Shown here: positions 1 to 6,940 of the stretch, piece after piece | How positions within the stretch are numbered: position 1 is the stretch's first letter | Layout: each line of letters starts with the position of its first letter | Assembly: GCA_014860175.1 (NCBI GenBank) | Contig: JACZKF010000347.1 | Span: 1 to 14,280 of the forward strand | Source of the DNA: Desulfuromonadales bacterium | GTDB taxonomy: Bacteria; Desulfobacterota; Desulfuromonadia; Desulfuromonadales; JACZKF01 | Direction: 5' to 3' | Length of the DNA: 14,280 bases | Made by a program: the position numbers and the translations under genes | Notes under the pieces: generated by a model | What the model was told of the DNA's origin: nothing | The model's database searches: none | Seen by the model: the letters and a program-made list of their open reading frames with translations, nothing else

Positions 1-96
1 GCCTAATATTGATGCAATTTCTAACAGAAATAATTGTTTAGAAATATACTCAGTTCCTACTGACAAAATAAGTAAATACCAGCAAAAATGTACCAT
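1..96 (-). CDS. Start of a hydrophobic protein, partial at left edge (possible Wzy polymerase)
   Basis: An ATG at 96 opens a frame that stays open for 32 codons to the window edge. GGAG lies 8 bases upstream of it (105-108), a good ribosome-binding site. The visible N-terminus, beginning MVHFCWYLLILSVGTEY, is rich in Leu, Ile, Val and aromatic residues and looks like the start of a polytopic membrane protein. The gene follows the GT4 gene by about 31 bases on the same strand and is AT-rich like it. A Wzx-type locus normally needs a Wzy polymerase, which is nearly always a multispanning membrane protein with little sequence conservation, and none is seen elsewhere in the window. Wzy is therefore a reasonable guess, but 32 residues cannot prove it. 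An O-antigen ligase or an acyltransferase-3 protein are alternatives. Confidence 0.5.
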   Translation of the reverse strand, partial: MVHFCWYLLILSVGTEYISKQLFLLEIASILG

Positions 97-127
97 TAAA
101 ATTGCTCCGGTTCAGCGCTTCAATGTT

Positions 128-1369
128 TCATTGCCGATCGAGAACGCTTTGATAAATTGCTTGGTATTGTGCCGCCACAACAGGAAATGAATAACGCGCT
201 ACAGCATCTGCTCTCGCGAATTGCCTCATCTTTTTGAGGTGGCTTTCATCGGAAAGCGCCCACTGAATACCAGTTGCCAAGTCTTCTGTATCAAAAGCCT
301 TGGCAAGCCATCCCGTTTTCTGGTGAGTAACAATATCCCGTAACCCACATGTATCGAATGCGATAACTGGTGTACCGCAAGTCAAAGACTCAACACCAGT
401 GTTTGGTAAATTGTCTATTCGAGATGGGATCACCAATGCGTCTGCCGCGCTATAAAGCACACGAAGACTCAGGTCGTCATGGAGATGCCCAGTGTAGTAT
501 ATCGGGAAACCAAGATCTGGCACTTCCTTCGGCCTACTCTGGCCGAAGATGATGATTTCCAACCTGGGTAACTGACCACGCAGATGGCCAAGTGCTGCGA
601 GCAGCAAATCAAACCCCTTGTGATGTGCTTGGCCGCCGCTCATTGCGCCGAAAGCAATAATTTTTTTATCTGGAGGTATTCCCATCAACATACGTGCTTG
701 TGTACGATCAACCGGCTGCCATACGTCTGTATCGATAGCGTTCGGAATTGTAATAACAGGCCAGCCATGCATCAATGAGCTTTGTCTCACGCAATCGGCC
801 AGCCATCGACTTGGTGTTACAATTTGGAGAGGCTTCTTCCAAGCATTCCGCTTGCGGTTCCAGACCCAACGGTTCAAGTCAATACCTCTTTCATGGGCAG
901 GTTTATTTACAGAGGTATAGCCGTCTTTCCAGCGGTTATCATATGAGACGTGTTCTGCACCACAGAAGGCCCACATATCGTGTAATGTCCATACGAGTGG
1001 TTTTTGAATTCGCCCAATATCTTCAACTGACATCATTTCGGCACATAACCAATGAAGATTCACGATATCAGCTACAGATTTATTAATTATTGCCGGCCAT
1101 CGTGATGGAAGAGTAGATGTCGATATTTGTAAACTATGCTCTGACTTTGAAAATTTACGCACGAATGATGCAAACTGTGGCCGTATATTTGTGCCAATTT
1201 TGGAAAATGAACCATCAAGCCCAGAAACGGTCCAGTCACCAGAACTGGCTTTGACAACCTGCATCATGGAATCAATACCATTGGCTCGTAGGGCATGATG
1301 AAGTCTATAGGCGGCGCGGGCAGCACCACCTCCTGTAATATCACTAAAATTAAGGCATAAAACTTTCAC
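128..1369 (-). CDS. GT4-family glycosyltransferase (GT-B fold)
   Basis: Likely a cytoplasmic, membrane-associated retaining glycosyltransferase that adds one sugar to the lipid-linked repeat unit. The frame is open from a TTG at 1423, but I choose the GTG at 1369. From there the protein begins VKVLCLNFSDITGGGAARA, the first beta strand and glycine-rich loop expected at the N-terminus of a GT-B fold; 18 extra residues would precede it otherwise. From the GTG (413 aa), visible features are IVNLHWL (102-108), TLHDMWAFCG (128-137), TPSRWLA (185-191), IPNAID (208-213), HHKGFDLLLAAL in the donor domain (250-261), and the GT4 signature PSRIDNLPNTGVESLTCGTP (315-334), with the E of the E-x7-E type motif in GVES. 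The HDMWAFCG arrangement is seen in colanic-acid-type GT4 enzymes. Donor and linkage cannot be read from sequence. The gene follows the GT2 gene by about 84 bases. Confidence 0.85.
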   Translation of the reverse strand: MKVLCLNFSDITGGGAARAAYRLHHALRANGIDSMMQVVKASSGDWTVSGLDGSFSKIGTNIRPQFASFVRKFSKSEHSLQISTSTLPSRWPAIINKSVADIVNLHWLCAEMMSVEDIGRIQKPLVWTLHDMWAFCGAEHVSYDNRWKDGYTSVNKPAHERGIDLNRWVWNRKRNAWKKPLQIVTPSRWLADCVRQSSLMHGWPVITIPNAIDTDVWQPVDRTQARMLMGIPPDKKIIAFGAMSGGQAHHKGFDLLLAALGHLRGQLPRLEIIIFGQSRPKEVPDLGFPIYYTGHLHDDLSLRVLYSAADALVIPSRIDNLPNTGVESLTCGTPVIAFDTCGLRDIVTHQKTGWLAKAFDTEDLATGIQWALSDESHLKKMRQFARADAVARYSFPVVAAQYQAIYQSVLDRQ

Positions 1370-1453
1370 TGCAAACCCACCCTTGACCCGCTTATTTATA
1401 AATTTAGCTTCTAGCCGCACCAATTATTGTATTTGTACTGAATAACCGCCAAG

Positions 1454-2431
1454 TTAATTATATCGTCTCCATATTGTTCCAACAAAACTGCCTGATAACA
1501 ATCTTCTTGGTATTATGAATAAAACATTCAAGATTGGCCTGAAATCGAATTTATTGATCAAGATTTGCCTCAAGCCAAGACGAACACATTTTAAATAATC
1601 AAAACAGTTACATTGCAGTTTCAGTTCAGACGTTATTATAAGAAACTTAAGATAACCATAATCAACTCTATTAAGTTTAAGCTCTCCAGATTCGCAGAGA
1701 GAAAATATTTCACGAAGTGCAGCACAATAACTACGATCTAGATCATATCGGCTCGCCTTGGAGGATACGCCAATTCCTTCTCTGTATACAGGCCCTACAA
1801 AATCTACTATATATTGTTTTTCGATGTGTTGAGCAAGCATGATGTGTTGAACACGATCAGCCCAGTAACCAATATTATGCATATCTTCTGGGAAAGGTGG
1901 ATATTTTTCAAAGAGCGCCCGACTCAAACATACGTGTCTCCAATACACCAAATCACGAAGTACGATACCGAGTGGCGAATATTGTCCAATAATTTTAGGA
2001 TCGTTTTTTCTAACCCGTTCAGATCCATCTGAAGAATGCACAACATCATTAGGCAGAAAAATAAATTTTTCTGTATTTAAGTCAAGTTGCTTTTCATTTA
2101 TGTATTTATTTGTATTTTCTAAAAAATGTGGTTTATACCAGTCATCTCCAGCAAGAAAATGTATCATGTCACCGGAGGCTTTCTTCACTAGATTGTTAAG
2201 ATTAGCAAAAATACCCATATTTTTTTCATTCAGCACTAAGTTAATAATATCAGGGTATTTTTTCTTGTAGTTATCGAGTATCTCCCTGGTTCCATCGCTT
2301 GAGGCATCATCACCGATAATTATCTCGTATGGCTTAATCGTTTCGCACAGTAATGAATCGAGAGCAACTTCGATATACCGTTCTTGGTTGTAGCATATCA
2401 TAAGAACTGTGTGTTTTACTTTAATGTTCAT
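1454..2431 (-). CDS. GT2-family glycosyltransferase (GT-A fold)
   Basis: Likely an inverting sugar transferase acting on the lipid-linked oligosaccharide at the inner face of the cytoplasmic membrane. The 325-residue protein starts MNIKVKHTVLMICYNQERYIEVALDSLL, the classic GT2 opening. It has DDASSDGT (41-48) for nucleotide binding, NMGIFANLN (71-79) and the metal-binding DXD-equivalent AGDDW (94-98). The C-terminal third is poorly conserved and ends in a basic, hydrophobic stretch (LFIIPRRLLSG) that may contact the membrane. The ATG at 2431 is preceded by GAGG at 4 bases, and the gene starts 12 bases after the wzx stop, so the two are probably co-transcribed. GC is low (22 of 60 bases in 2161-2220), unlike the genes upstream, which suggests acquisition from a low-GC source. 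Donor and acceptor are unknown. Confidence 0.88.
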   Translation of the reverse strand: MNIKVKHTVLMICYNQERYIEVALDSLLCETIKPYEIIIGDDASSDGTREILDNYKKKYPDIINLVLNEKNMGIFANLNNLVKKASGDMIHFLAGDDWYKPHFLENTNKYINEKQLDLNTEKFIFLPNDVVHSSDGSERVRKNDPKIIGQYSPLGIVLRDLVYWRHVCLSRALFEKYPPFPEDMHNIGYWADRVQHIMLAQHIEKQYIVDFVGPVYREGIGVSSKASRYDLDRSYCAALREIFSLCESGELKLNRVDYGYLKFLIITSELKLQCNCFDYLKCVRLGLRQILINKFDFRPILNVLFIIPRRLLSGSFVGTIWRRYN

Positions 2432-2443
2432 ATTGCCTCGTCT

Positions 2444-3949
2444 CTACTTAATGCCAACCTTAGCCAATAAAGAATTAAGTGTTATCCCCGTTCTATCTGA
2501 CAAACTATAAAAGCAGAAGTAACTACTACCAAATAAGAACAGAATATTTACAGTCCAAGCCAAATAAAATTGTGAAACATACGTGCAATTTAACATAAGC
2601 AAAACCATAACTATTACTGAGTATAACGTCAAACGAAGTGTATTTGAGTTCCAACTGCCGGTAGTTAGGTGGTGTACCGCACAAAGCATTGCAACTGTGT
2701 ATGTCAGATAAAGAACCAGGAAGGCTACACCAGCACCAGGTAAACCCCACAATTGAATAAAAAGAAAAACCATACCCAAATGTAAAAAAGCAAAAAAAGT
2801 TTCTAGAATCAAGAAGAGCCGACCGGTCCCTTTTGCAACCAGTACATAGGAAAGAGGCCAAGCGTAAACACGACCGAGAATCCCTAAAATACACCAGCGC
2901 AAAATTGGCACCGCCGTCTCGAAGGTTGCGGCATAAAAGATCTCAATGATCAGCGGCGCAAAGATCATCATCGCCGCCAGACCCGGCAAGGCCAGCAAAA
3001 TCGAAATCTGCGACTGTTCATTTACCATCCGGTGAACACTGGCATTATCGTTAGCAACTGCAGTCAATCGCGGATAGTAATCAGCCCCCATAGCGCCAAG
3101 GACAAAGCCGACGAGAATACCCGAGAGGCTGAACGCGGCCTGATAAATACCGACATCGGCCAGGTCGAACTGCCGCAGCATAACCACACGAATCAGATAA
3201 TTCGACAAGGTCAGGGCCAGACCCGCCCCCATGAAACTTATCCCGAGCGAAAGCAACTGGCGTGCCTCGCCGGTACTGTCACGCCAGGGCAGCGTTATGG
3301 CCTTCACCGGCACGCGCCGGGCAAACCACCATGACGTCGCCAGTGCGGCCATGGAAGAAAGAATCAGGCTTGGGACAATCCCCGCTTCACCCCACAAATA
3401 AAAACAGGGAATACTGATCAGCGTGCCGTTGAGTGCACCAATGACGCTAATCCTGGCCAGATCGCCAATCCGGCGGGTGCCGTTAATGATGCACCCCTGT
3501 CCGGCGGCAATGGCCCCGGCCAGCAGGGTAATGCCGAGGACGGCGATGGTCCAGGCGTAATCGGTGTTTCCAAAGGTCAGGCGTGCCAACGGCACAGCAA
3601 AGACCACCATCACCAGCAAGCCCAGCCCGCCGGTCAGCCCGGCGGTGCGACGCAGGGTAATGACCGTACGTGCAACCCGTTCGTCATCGCCGCTGCCGAC
3701 GGCCTCGGCCACTTGCCGAACGCCACTGCTACTTATCCCCATCCCGGTTATAGTCGTGATTAAGGCGGTGATCTGTGCGTACATGCCGAGAAGGCCAACA
3801 CCGGTGGGACCAAGGAGAACAGCGACAAACTTGATCCGCACCATGCCGATAAGGATATTGAGAACCGAGGCTCCGCCGATCAGCGAGGTTGATTTGAGGA
3901 TGCTGCGGTAACTGCCGCTTTCAGGTTTTGCTATGTTAGCTACATCCAT
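2444..3949 (-). CDS. wzx: Wzx-type polysaccharide flippase (MOP/MATE superfamily)
   Basis: An integral inner-membrane protein expected to flip the undecaprenyl-diphosphate-linked repeat unit to the periplasm. It has 501 residues, the usual Wzx length, and about 12 to 14 hydrophobic segments throughout. The N-terminus after a short polar leader, ILKSTSLIGGASVLNILIGM (18-37), followed by VRIKFVAVLLGPTGVGLLGMY, is typical of the O-antigen translocase group of the Polysacc_synt families. The ATG at 3949 lies inside the end of the aminotransferase gene (10-base overlap), so translation is probably coupled. Base composition changes sharply within the gene: the 5' two-thirds is GC-rich (42 of 60 in 3601-3660) and the 3' end AT-rich (17 of 60 in 2521-2580), with no frame disruption. 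That points to a possible recombinant gene. Confidence 0.93.
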   Translation of the reverse strand: MDVANIAKPESGSYRSILKSTSLIGGASVLNILIGMVRIKFVAVLLGPTGVGLLGMYAQITALITTITGMGISSSGVRQVAEAVGSGDDERVARTVITLRRTAGLTGGLGLLVMVVFAVPLARLTFGNTDYAWTIAVLGITLLAGAIAAGQGCIINGTRRIGDLARISVIGALNGTLISIPCFYLWGEAGIVPSLILSSMAALATSWWFARRVPVKAITLPWRDSTGEARQLLSLGISFMGAGLALTLSNYLIRVVMLRQFDLADVGIYQAAFSLSGILVGFVLGAMGADYYPRLTAVANDNASVHRMVNEQSQISILLALPGLAAMMIFAPLIIEIFYAATFETAVPILRWCILGILGRVYAWPLSYVLVAKGTGRLFLILETFFAFLHLGMVFLFIQLWGLPGAGVAFLVLYLTYTVAMLCAVHHLTTGSWNSNTLRLTLYSVIVMVLLMLNCTYVSQFYLAWTVNILFLFGSSYFCFYSLSDRTGITLNSLLAKVGIK

Positions 3950-5055
3950 GAGGCAAGACGGACTTTCTTTATGGCGTTGATGATGCTTGAAGACTCTGCT
4001 TCTGTCAGATGCGGCCCCATCGGCAGACTGAGTACTTCCCTGGCCATCCGCCCGGACATGGGGAAATCGCCATCGTTAAACTTGAGGCCAGCATAGGCGG
4101 GCTGCAAATGTGGCGGGACAGGATAATGGATCATGGTACCGACCCCAGCCTCGCCAAGGGCCTTGTGCAAGGCGTCGCGCTGGCCATGGCGGACCACAAA
4201 GAGGTGCCAGACCGGCTCGGCCCAGTCGGGAAAACTCGGCAGACTAAACTGGCCCTGACCTCTGAGCCCCTGCAGGTACTGTGCGGCGACCAACCGCCGC
4301 CGCTCATTCCACTCATCGAGCCGGCTCAGCTTTACCCGCAATAGCGCCGCCTGCAGTTCATCAAGGCGCGAATTGTAGCCGACGACCTCGTTGTGATACT
4401 TGATGCGCGAGCCGTAATTACGCAAAATGCGGATACGCTCCGCAAGCTCTGCATCGTTGGTGGTAACCGCCCCGCCGTCACCGATGGCGCCAAGGTTCTT
4501 GCCGGGGTAAAAACTGAAGCCGGCGGCATTGCCAAGCGAACCTGCCCTGCGCCCCTTGTAACGCCCCCCGTGGGCCTGGGCACAATCTTCGATCACCTTT
4601 ATGCCGTGCTTTTGCGCCACGGCATTGATCGGGTCCATATCCGCTGGCTGCCCATAGAGATGCACGACAAGGATCGCCTTCGTCTTTGGCGTGACAACCT
4701 GCTCAATCAAAGCCGGGTCGAGATTGTAAGTCTGTTCGACAGGCTCGACCGGGACAGGGGTTGCACCAACATGAGTGACCGCAAGCCAGGTGGCAATATA
4801 GGTGTTAGCCGGCACGATGACCTCATCACCGGGCCCGATCTCCATTGCCCGCAGAATAAGGCTCAGCGCCTCCAGACCGTTGCCAACACCGATGCAGTGT
4901 TTGGTCTCGCAGTAGGCAGCGAACTCCTGCTCAAAAGCCTCCACTTCGCGACCAAGGATATACCAGCCCGACTCCATCACCCGTCTGTAGGCGGCGTCAA
5001 GCTCTTCTTTAAGTTCAACATAAGGAGCTTTGAGATCGAGGAATGGGACGGTCAT
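3940..5055 (-). CDS. dTDP-3-keto-6-deoxyhexose 3-aminotransferase (FdtB/QdtB type, DegT/DnrJ/EryC1/StrS family)
   Basis: A PLP-dependent transaminase that, with an amino donor such as glutamate, converts the 3-keto sugar made by the neighbouring ketoisomerase to dTDP-3-amino-3,6-dideoxyhexose. The 371-residue protein has the whole family pattern: MTVPFLDLKAPY at the N-terminus, GVGNGLEAL (56-64) for phosphate contact, PANTYIAT (82-89), EDCAQAHGGRYKGR (156-169) with Asp157 expected to pair with the PLP ring nitrogen, SFYPGKNLGAIGDGGA (181-196) with the Schiff-base Lys186, and GYNSRLDELQAA (226-237). Its ATG overlaps the ketoisomerase stop by 4 bases (ATGA), which supports a paired function. 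A 3-amino product is inferred from that partner; the fold alone would also fit a 4-aminotransferase. Fuc3N versus Qui3N cannot be decided from this protein. Confidence 0.9.
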   Translation of the reverse strand: MTVPFLDLKAPYVELKEELDAAYRRVMESGWYILGREVEAFEQEFAAYCETKHCIGVGNGLEALSLILRAMEIGPGDEVIVPANTYIATWLAVTHVGATPVPVEPVEQTYNLDPALIEQVVTPKTKAILVVHLYGQPADMDPINAVAQKHGIKVIEDCAQAHGGRYKGRRAGSLGNAAGFSFYPGKNLGAIGDGGAVTTNDAELAERIRILRNYGSRIKYHNEVVGYNSRLDELQAALLRVKLSRLDEWNERRRLVAAQYLQGLRGQGQFSLPSFPDWAEPVWHLFVVRHGQRDALHKALGEAGVGTMIHYPVPPHLQPAYAGLKFNDGDFPMSGRMAREVLSLPMGPHLTEAESSSIINAIKKVRLASWM

Positions 5056-5465
5056 TTGAGGCTCGCCAGGTCTGAGATGTAATCGCCGTAGTTGCGGTAG
5101 TAGTCAGCCTCGTCATACAGATTAGAGGCGAGCACCATACACACTGAACCGGAGGAGAAGTTGTCGAGTTCTCTCCAGATCATCGGGCAAACATAAAGCC
5201 CGTAATAAGAACGATTTAAGTGTATGCGCTTCTTCTCCTTTCCGTCATCCAGTACTACATCGAAACTGCCAGACATGGCTATGATCAGCTGATGCAGGGC
5301 CTTGTGGGCATGCCCACCACGCTCGGCTCCGCCGGGAACGTCATAGAGGTAATATACCCGTTGGATAGGGAAAGGTATGTGCTGACCACCTTCGACGAAG
5401 GTTAAGTTCCCGCGAGGGTCGCTTATCTTTGGGAGATCTATGAATTTACACTGCTCTAACGACAT
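5052..5465 (-). CDS. dTDP-4-keto-6-deoxyglucose 3,4-ketoisomerase (FdtA/QdtA family cupin)
   Basis: A small cytoplasmic cupin that moves the keto group of dTDP-4-keto-6-deoxyglucose from C4 to C3, feeding the 3-aminotransferase. Length 137 aa matches the family. Visible features: DPRGNLTFVEG (16-26), the strand IPFPIQRVYYLYDVP (30-44), RGGHAHKALHQLI (49-61) with His52 and His54 expected near the active site, GLYVCPMIWRELDNF (89-103), and a C-terminal VLASNLYDEADYYRNY (111-126) that is highly characteristic. As I recall the published comparisons, the FdtA (galacto) and QdtA (gluco) types differ at the position of Arg18 and at the residue after the Trp in WRE. This protein has Arg at both, a mixed signature, so product stereochemistry stays open. 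Start: ATG 5465 with GGGG about 10 bases upstream; the gene begins 12 bases after the acyltransferase stop. Confidence 0.92.
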   Translation of the reverse strand: MSLEQCKFIDLPKISDPRGNLTFVEGGQHIPFPIQRVYYLYDVPGGAERGGHAHKALHQLIIAMSGSFDVVLDDGKEKKRIHLNRSYYGLYVCPMIWRELDNFSSGSVCMVLASNLYDEADYYRNYGDYISDLASLK

Positions 5466-5477
5466 AAGATTTCGCCC

Positions 5478-6227
5478 CTATTCCTCTTCACGCCACTGGC
5501 AGATGATCTCCTCTGGGTAGCCGCGATAGAACCGTTTGTTCCAAGGATAGGCCCTGACTCGAATATCGTTTTTCATTCGTAACATAGATGCCTCGCCAAC
5601 AATTTTTGCAGGCACCCCGGTGACCAACTTTTTATCTGGTACATTTATCCCGACTAAGCTTTGAGCGGCTACTAAAACATGTTTCCCAAGTTTAACACCC
5701 GGCAACAAAGTAGATTTCGCTGAAATAACTGTAAAGTCACCAACTTCTGCGCCGATAAAATTTATATTTTCACTTGGTGGATTTGGATCATTCGTTAATA
5801 GCACGTCAGGATACAGCCATACAAAATTCCCGATTTTGCTCTTTTGTCCGATATGAACCCCCCGATGAGTTCGTACATAGTCGCCAATTTCACAATGCCC
5901 TTGAATGTCAGATGCCGAACCAATTTGTAGGCCTTTTCCTGCATGGGTTAACTCCCGAGCACAAACGTGATGGCCGGTAACTAAACAGTCCCCAAAAGAG
6001 GAGCTCTCATAAAAAACGGAATGAGAGCGGATGAGACTATTGTCACCAATGTAGAGAGGTGAACCATCTCCAAGTCGGGTGGAGATGCCAATCTCACAGT
6101 GAGAGCCAATCACCACATTCCGGCCAAGAACAACATTATCGTGAATTATAGTATACGGGCCAATGTTACACTCTTCGCCTATTCGAGCCTTGGGCGAAAT
6201 AAGTACTGTTGGGTGAATTGAAGTCAT
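5478..6227 (-). CDS. Left-handed beta-helix acyltransferase, probable 3-N-acyltransferase of the dTDP-amino sugar
   Basis: Probably transfers an acyl group to the 3-amino group of dTDP-Fuc3N or dTDP-Qui3N, as FdtC and QdtC do with acetyl-CoA. The 249-residue protein is built of hexapeptide repeats with Ile, Val or Leu every six residues: IGEECNIGPYTIIHDNVVLGR near 17-37, IGDNSLIRSHSVF, IGSASDIQGHCEIGDYVRTHRGVHIGQKSKIGNF, then GDFTVISAKSTLLPGVKLGKHVLVAAQSLVG and the familiar ending GVPAKIVG. A loop with DPNPPSENINFIGA interrupts the helix, and about 35 C-terminal residues follow it. Its length is closer to QdtC-type enzymes than to the shorter FdtC type. The ATG at 6227 overlaps the reductase stop by 4 bases. 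With an ACP and an acyl ligase in the same operon, the donor may be an acyl-ACP rather than acetyl-CoA; this is inference. GC is lower (about 42% in 5641-5700) than in its upstream neighbours. Confidence 0.85.
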   Translation of the reverse strand: MTSIHPTVLISPKARIGEECNIGPYTIIHDNVVLGRNVVIGSHCEIGISTRLGDGSPLYIGDNSLIRSHSVFYESSSFGDCLVTGHHVCARELTHAGKGLQIGSASDIQGHCEIGDYVRTHRGVHIGQKSKIGNFVWLYPDVLLTNDPNPPSENINFIGAEVGDFTVISAKSTLLPGVKLGKHVLVAAQSLVGINVPDKKLVTGVPAKIVGEASMLRMKNDIRVRAYPWNKRFYRGYPEEIICQWREEE

Positions 6228-6937
6228 GCGGTACTCCCTCCATCTACGGTAACGGTGGTGCCGGTAATCATCTGTGCATCCGGGCCAAGGAGGAAGGCAA
6301 CTGTACCTGCTACATCGTTGACCGTCGGAAAGGCACGGAAGGGGCTGCGCCTGCGTATTGATTCGAGTTTCTCACCTTGCAGGCCAGCGGTCATTTCAGT
6401 CTCCATATATCCAGGGCAGACACAATTAACGGTGATCCCAACCTTGCCGAGTTCCCGCGATAGTGATTTGGCAAATCCGACCAACCCTGCCTTTGTAGCG
6501 CCGTAGACGGAGAGGCCACTGTAGCCGTTTTCGGCCATGATCGAAGAAACTTGGACGATCCGACCGACCCTGCTGATGAGCATAGTGCGGGAAAGATACT
6601 TGGTAAGCAAGATCGGAGCCTGGAGATTGACCTGCAACATCGTGGCGATATCCCGCTCGTGCTGAGTGGCGAGAACCCCGTCAAAGCCGAGAGCAGCGTT
6701 GTTCACCAGGCCGTAGATCGTCTTTTCTTCCCGACTGATCGACTGGCAGAGGGCGTAGATGGCGGACGTTTCGGCCAGATCGAAGGAAATGAAGCGAAAG
6801 TTCTGATTTCAAAGAGCAACAATTTCAGCAGTCTCGGTCCGAGCGATACCGATAACCCGGTAACCGTCGCGCAACAGGCGCTGAGTGATGGCGAGGCCTA
6901 GTCCGCGGTTAGCCCCGGTTACAACAACGGTTTTCAT
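6224..6937 (-). pseudogene. FabG-like SDR oxidoreductase interrupted by an in-frame TGA at codon 43
   Basis: The gene reads as one 237-residue short-chain dehydrogenase/reductase in a single frame, except for TGA at 6811-6809. Before the stop are the start ATG at 6937, a strong ribosome-binding site (AGGAGG, 9 bases upstream, inside the last codons of the ligase gene) and the cofactor loop TGANRGLG (7-14). After it the frame continues with SDR-like sequence: FISFDLAET (49-57), GLVNNAALG (76-84), and a complete catalytic set Ser132, Tyr145, Lys149 in VSSIMAENGYSGLSVYGATK. The C-terminus VTGTT-like/DGGSTA is typical. Nearest functional class is 3-oxoacyl-ACP reductase. A fragment starting at GTG 6706 would lack the Rossmann loop and have no ribosome-binding site. 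Causes could be a recent nonsense mutation (CGA or TGG to TGA), a sequencing error, or recoding. By context it would reduce the acyl chain carried on the neighbouring ACP. Confidence 0.85.
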
Positions 6938-6940
6938 TGT

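Noticed and set aside
1370..1423. TTG start at 1423 for the GT4 gene
   Set aside because: The first 18 residues are basic and unlike a GT-B N-terminus; the fold begins at the GTG at 1369. A TTG start cannot be fully excluded.
6224..6706. Separate 160-residue SDR gene starting at GTG 6706
   Set aside because: The GTG is the Val codon of the internal GLVNNAA motif, has no ribosome-binding site, and the product would lack the Rossmann cofactor loop found upstream in the same frame.
6770..6811. Selenocysteine at the in-frame TGA of the SDR gene
   Set aside because: Sec is used by many deltaproteobacteria, but the bases after the TGA form only a weak TTTCG/CGAAA pairing with no convincing bacterial SECIS hairpin, and the position is a variable loop far from the SDR catalytic residues. 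Kept only as an alternative to test.
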